From the NCBI GenBank assembly GCA_019314005.1, contig JAFDAE010000016.1:1-16903 (forward strand): a stretch of DNA of 16,903 bases, given 5' to 3'. The DNA is from Deltaproteobacteria bacterium (GTDB lineage Bacteria; Desulfobacterota; Desulfobacteria; C00003060; C00003106). A program made the position numbers and the translations under genes. Below, one piece after another: positions 14,987 through 16,903 of the stretch. The notes beneath the pieces were generated by a model. That model saw only the letters and a list, made by a program, of their open reading frames with translations, had not been told where the DNA came from and did not search any database. Numbering within the stretch: the first letter of the stretch is position 1; every line of letters starts with the position of its first letter.

Positions 14987-14987
14987 T

Positions 14988-16903
14988 TTACTCCTCCACC
15001 ATCTCTTTCGCAAGTTCATTCACCTTCAGCGGAACAATTTTTCTGTAAACCTCTTCCGGTCTCTTCTTGTTCCCGTCCACCACAAGGAGATCATCCTCGA
15101 TGGATATGTTAAAGAGACGCTCGTTCTCCTTGAGATAAGGGAGTATAAGCCGCCAGTCCTCCTGGGTTAACCTGCTAAAGGCGCCTTCATTTAATTGCTC
15201 CTCTACAAGCATTTTGTGGGGATCACGCACATATATGGCCCCTCCTGAGGCAAGAGAAAAGAGGTTTGAGCCCGGATATGGCGTTGCCTGAGGCCGGACT
15301 GTGCCTTCGTTGTCAAATTCTATCCCGTTGAGTATGACAAATCCGCCCCCCTTCAGAGGATCTCCTGCCATAAAAGACTCCGCCAAATAGTCGAGCGCGG
15401 TCCCATTGATGACCACCCTTGGTCGGCCCGCGGCATTGATAAGAGGACGGCCGGCGACATTGCCCATAACATAAACGTCCCCTCCCTTTGCCCCATACAT
15501 GAACGTCTGTCCCGCGTCGCCGTAGATGACCAGTTTGCCGGATTTAAGTATCTGCCCGAGCTGATCCTGGGCGTTTCCGTGTACTCTGATCGTCATTCCG
15601 TCGATTCCTGACGCAAGGTAGTCACCTGAACTTCCATAGGCGTCTATTTGCACGTCATTAGTTGCAGGGCCCAGTCCACACCCAAGAAATCGCTGCCCTC
15701 GATATCCGTAGCAGATAAATTTTTTCCACCCCATGGAGTACGCGGCACAGATCAGCCTGGCATCGCAATCGTCCCCCTCGGGAGGAAAACCGTGGGCGTT
15801 TAAAACAAGCGTAGTCTGTTTTCCCTCAGGCGCGGTCAGCTTGTCCCTGGTATCCCGGGTGATCAAGCGGAATATGCTTTCGTCATCAGAACCTATAGGG
15901 GCAACGGCGCCGAATATTTCCTGCCGGGTGTTTCTTATGATATGCAATACGGAACTTCTCTTTAAACTACCTGTGGAATAACAAAGGTCATAGAGAAGAG
16001 CAAGCGCGTCAATGGCTGTTTGCCTCTTTCCGTCATTGTCCCCGGCCTCTTCCGAGATCTTCTTGCAGCACCACCTGAGCGTGTCAAAATCGCCTGTCTG
16101 AATCTGTTCTTTTATAAAAGTGTAGAGTCCGTTGGCATCACCGCTGCCAAGGTGTTCTGAGACAGCCCCTTCAAGTGAATACGGGGTGTCGGGCCTGTTT
16201 ATGGACAGACTCATATCGCAGGCCTGCTGATTTTTCGGCATCTCTATCTCCTTGCCGAATTTGTCGGTGCATACCATGCGCTTCTGTCCCGCATTCTTAG
16301 GGTCGTCGATTATGTTAAAGATAAACGCGCCACCGTCTGTGTGGCTCCCTCCCCTGGCGTTCCAGTATTTATCGGCAACCGGGCAGATGCGACTGTCTTC
16401 TTCCGCAAGGCTCGCCAATGTGGCATCTATGGCCTGTTTTTCAGAGCATACGAGGCCCACCTGGACCTCGCCATCGTGAAAAGCAAAGACCTGCGGGCGG
16501 AGCATTGCCGTATCGGTTATGCCGATCAACTGAAACTGCTTGTGGTAGTAATCGTTACGGGCGATGATGAAAAACCACGGGCCGTCAGGGGACCCATGAA
16601 TGTGCATAGACTGAAGCAGGTGGTAGATCTTCTGCTTGTCCTCAGGCAGCTGGTCAAAATCCATCTCGGTTGTTGGCGCAAGGGCCTCTATAATATACTC
16701 CAGGGGGTAGCCGTAGACACGATTCAGAAGGTCATACATCAATACGGCAACTTCAGTGTCTGTTAGAAAATGCGGGTATATGTTCTTCTGTCTCAAGTAT
16801 TCTGCCACGGCATAGTAGTTCGCAAAGTCTCCGTTGTGGACAAGCGCTTCGTCTAATCCTATGAAAGGATGCGCCCCGGCAGGGTGCCACACCTTACCCT
16901 TCG
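14988..16903 (-). CDS. Glutamate-synthase-like protein: class II amidotransferase plus GXGXG domain (5' end missing)
   Basis: The frame stays open to the right edge, so the N-terminus, including the catalytic Cys2 of a class II glutamine amidotransferase, is outside the window. About 637 residues are visible. The first part is a GATase2 domain with HNGDFANY (visible residues 19-26) and TDTEV (44-48), as in the glutaminase half of glutamate synthases. A middle region of unclear function follows. The GXGXG beta-helix domain (about 355-560) contains YGYRGQRFLGCGLGP, GSSGDYLASGIDG and GDAGQTFMYGAKGGDVYVMGN. The FMN-binding central domain of a full GltB is absent, so this fits the split, archaeal-like type in which that domain is a separate gene. 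The usual reaction is glutamine hydrolysis with ammonia channelled to 2-oxoglutarate. It precedes hdrC in the same direction; whether it works with the Hdr enzyme is not known. Confidence 0.9.
   Translation of the reverse strand, partial: KGKVWHPAGAHPFIGLDEALVHNGDFANYYAVAEYLRQKNIYPHFLTDTEVAVLMYDLLNRVYGYPLEYIIEALAPTTEMDFDQLPEDKQKIYHLLQSMHIHGSPDGPWFFIIARNDYYHKQFQLIGITDTAMLRPQVFAFHDGEVQVGLVCSEKQAIDATLASLAEEDSRICPVADKYWNARGGSHTDGGAFIFNIIDDPKNAGQKRMVCTDKFGKEIEMPKNQQACDMSLSINRPDTPYSLEGAVSEHLGSGDANGLYTFIKEQIQTGDFDTLRWCCKKISEEAGDNDGKRQTAIDALALLYDLCYSTGSLKRSSVLHIIRNTRQEIFGAVAPIGSDDESIFRLITRDTRDKLTAPEGKQTTLVLNAHGFPPEGDDCDARLICAAYSMGWKKFICYGYRGQRFLGCGLGPATNDVQIDAYGSSGDYLASGIDGMTIRVHGNAQDQLGQILKSGKLVIYGDAGQTFMYGAKGGDVYVMGNVAGRPLINAAGRPRVVINGTALDYLAESFMAGDPLKGGGFVILNGIEFDNEGTVRPQATPYPGSNLFSLASGGAIYVRDPHKMLVEEQLNEGAFSRLTQEDWRLILPYLKENERLFNISIEDDLLVVDGNKKRPEEVYRKIVPLKVNELAKEMVEE

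Noticed and set aside
14918..15112. 64-aa + strand frame at the end of the second repeat copy
   Set aside because: Half repeat, half antisense to the glutamate-synthase-like gene; no family-like sequence.

Overview
The window looks like chromosomal DNA from an anaerobic, acetyl-CoA-pathway (Wood-Ljungdahl) bacterium, most likely a Desulfobacterota (sulfate-reducer-type) lineage. This rests on a six-gene hdrC-hdrB-hdrA-mvhD-metV-metF set, a small anaerobe-type gene complement, moderate GC content and many short palindromic intergenic repeats. The taxonomic assignment is inference; no rRNA or other phylogenetic marker is present.

Left part (1-7300) is a mixed set of short transcription units. 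On the + strand are a monofunctional haem catalase with all active-site residues and, 49 bp behind it, a Tat-signal DUF362 protein. On the - strand follow two small RNA-binding proteins, an RRM protein and a cold-shock protein, the latter with a clear terminator and a candidate extended -10 promoter. A + strand gene encodes four CBS domains, a PAS domain and a degenerate histidine-kinase dimerisation helix pair without the phospho-accepting His and without an ATPase domain. Then, on the - strand, come a small cupin, a SemiSWEET half-transporter, and a two-gene module in which a 60-aa protein gene overlaps a nucleotidyltransferase gene by 53 bp.

Right part (7380-16903) is one - strand gene series read from right to left: a 5'-truncated glutamate-synthase-like protein (class II amidotransferase plus GXGXG domain), then hdrC, hdrB, a 1012-aa double-module hdrA, mvhD, metV and metF. 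HdrA, HdrB, HdrC and MvhD supply the flavin and iron-sulfur electron-transfer part and MetV-MetF the methylene-tetrahydrofolate reductase. The arrangement matches the hexaheteromeric MetFV-HdrABC-MvhD enzyme known from Moorella thermoacetica, thought to couple NADH-dependent methylene-THF reduction to a second electron acceptor.

The most unusual feature is the DNA between these genes. Apart from the metV/metF ATGA overlap, every gap in the series is filled by a palindromic repeat. One ~260-285 bp family occurs twice in the same orientation, each copy running from 1-2 bp after a stop codon to about 20 bp before the next start. A 126-bp nested inverted repeat begins 2 bp after the hdrA stop. 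A G/T-rich 'GTTGCGAGTTACGGGTT' type lies between hdrB and hdrA, with a part-copy before mvhD. A fourth type sits between hdrC and hdrB. The genes following these repeats lack clear Shine-Dalgarno sequences, unlike the single genes on the left.
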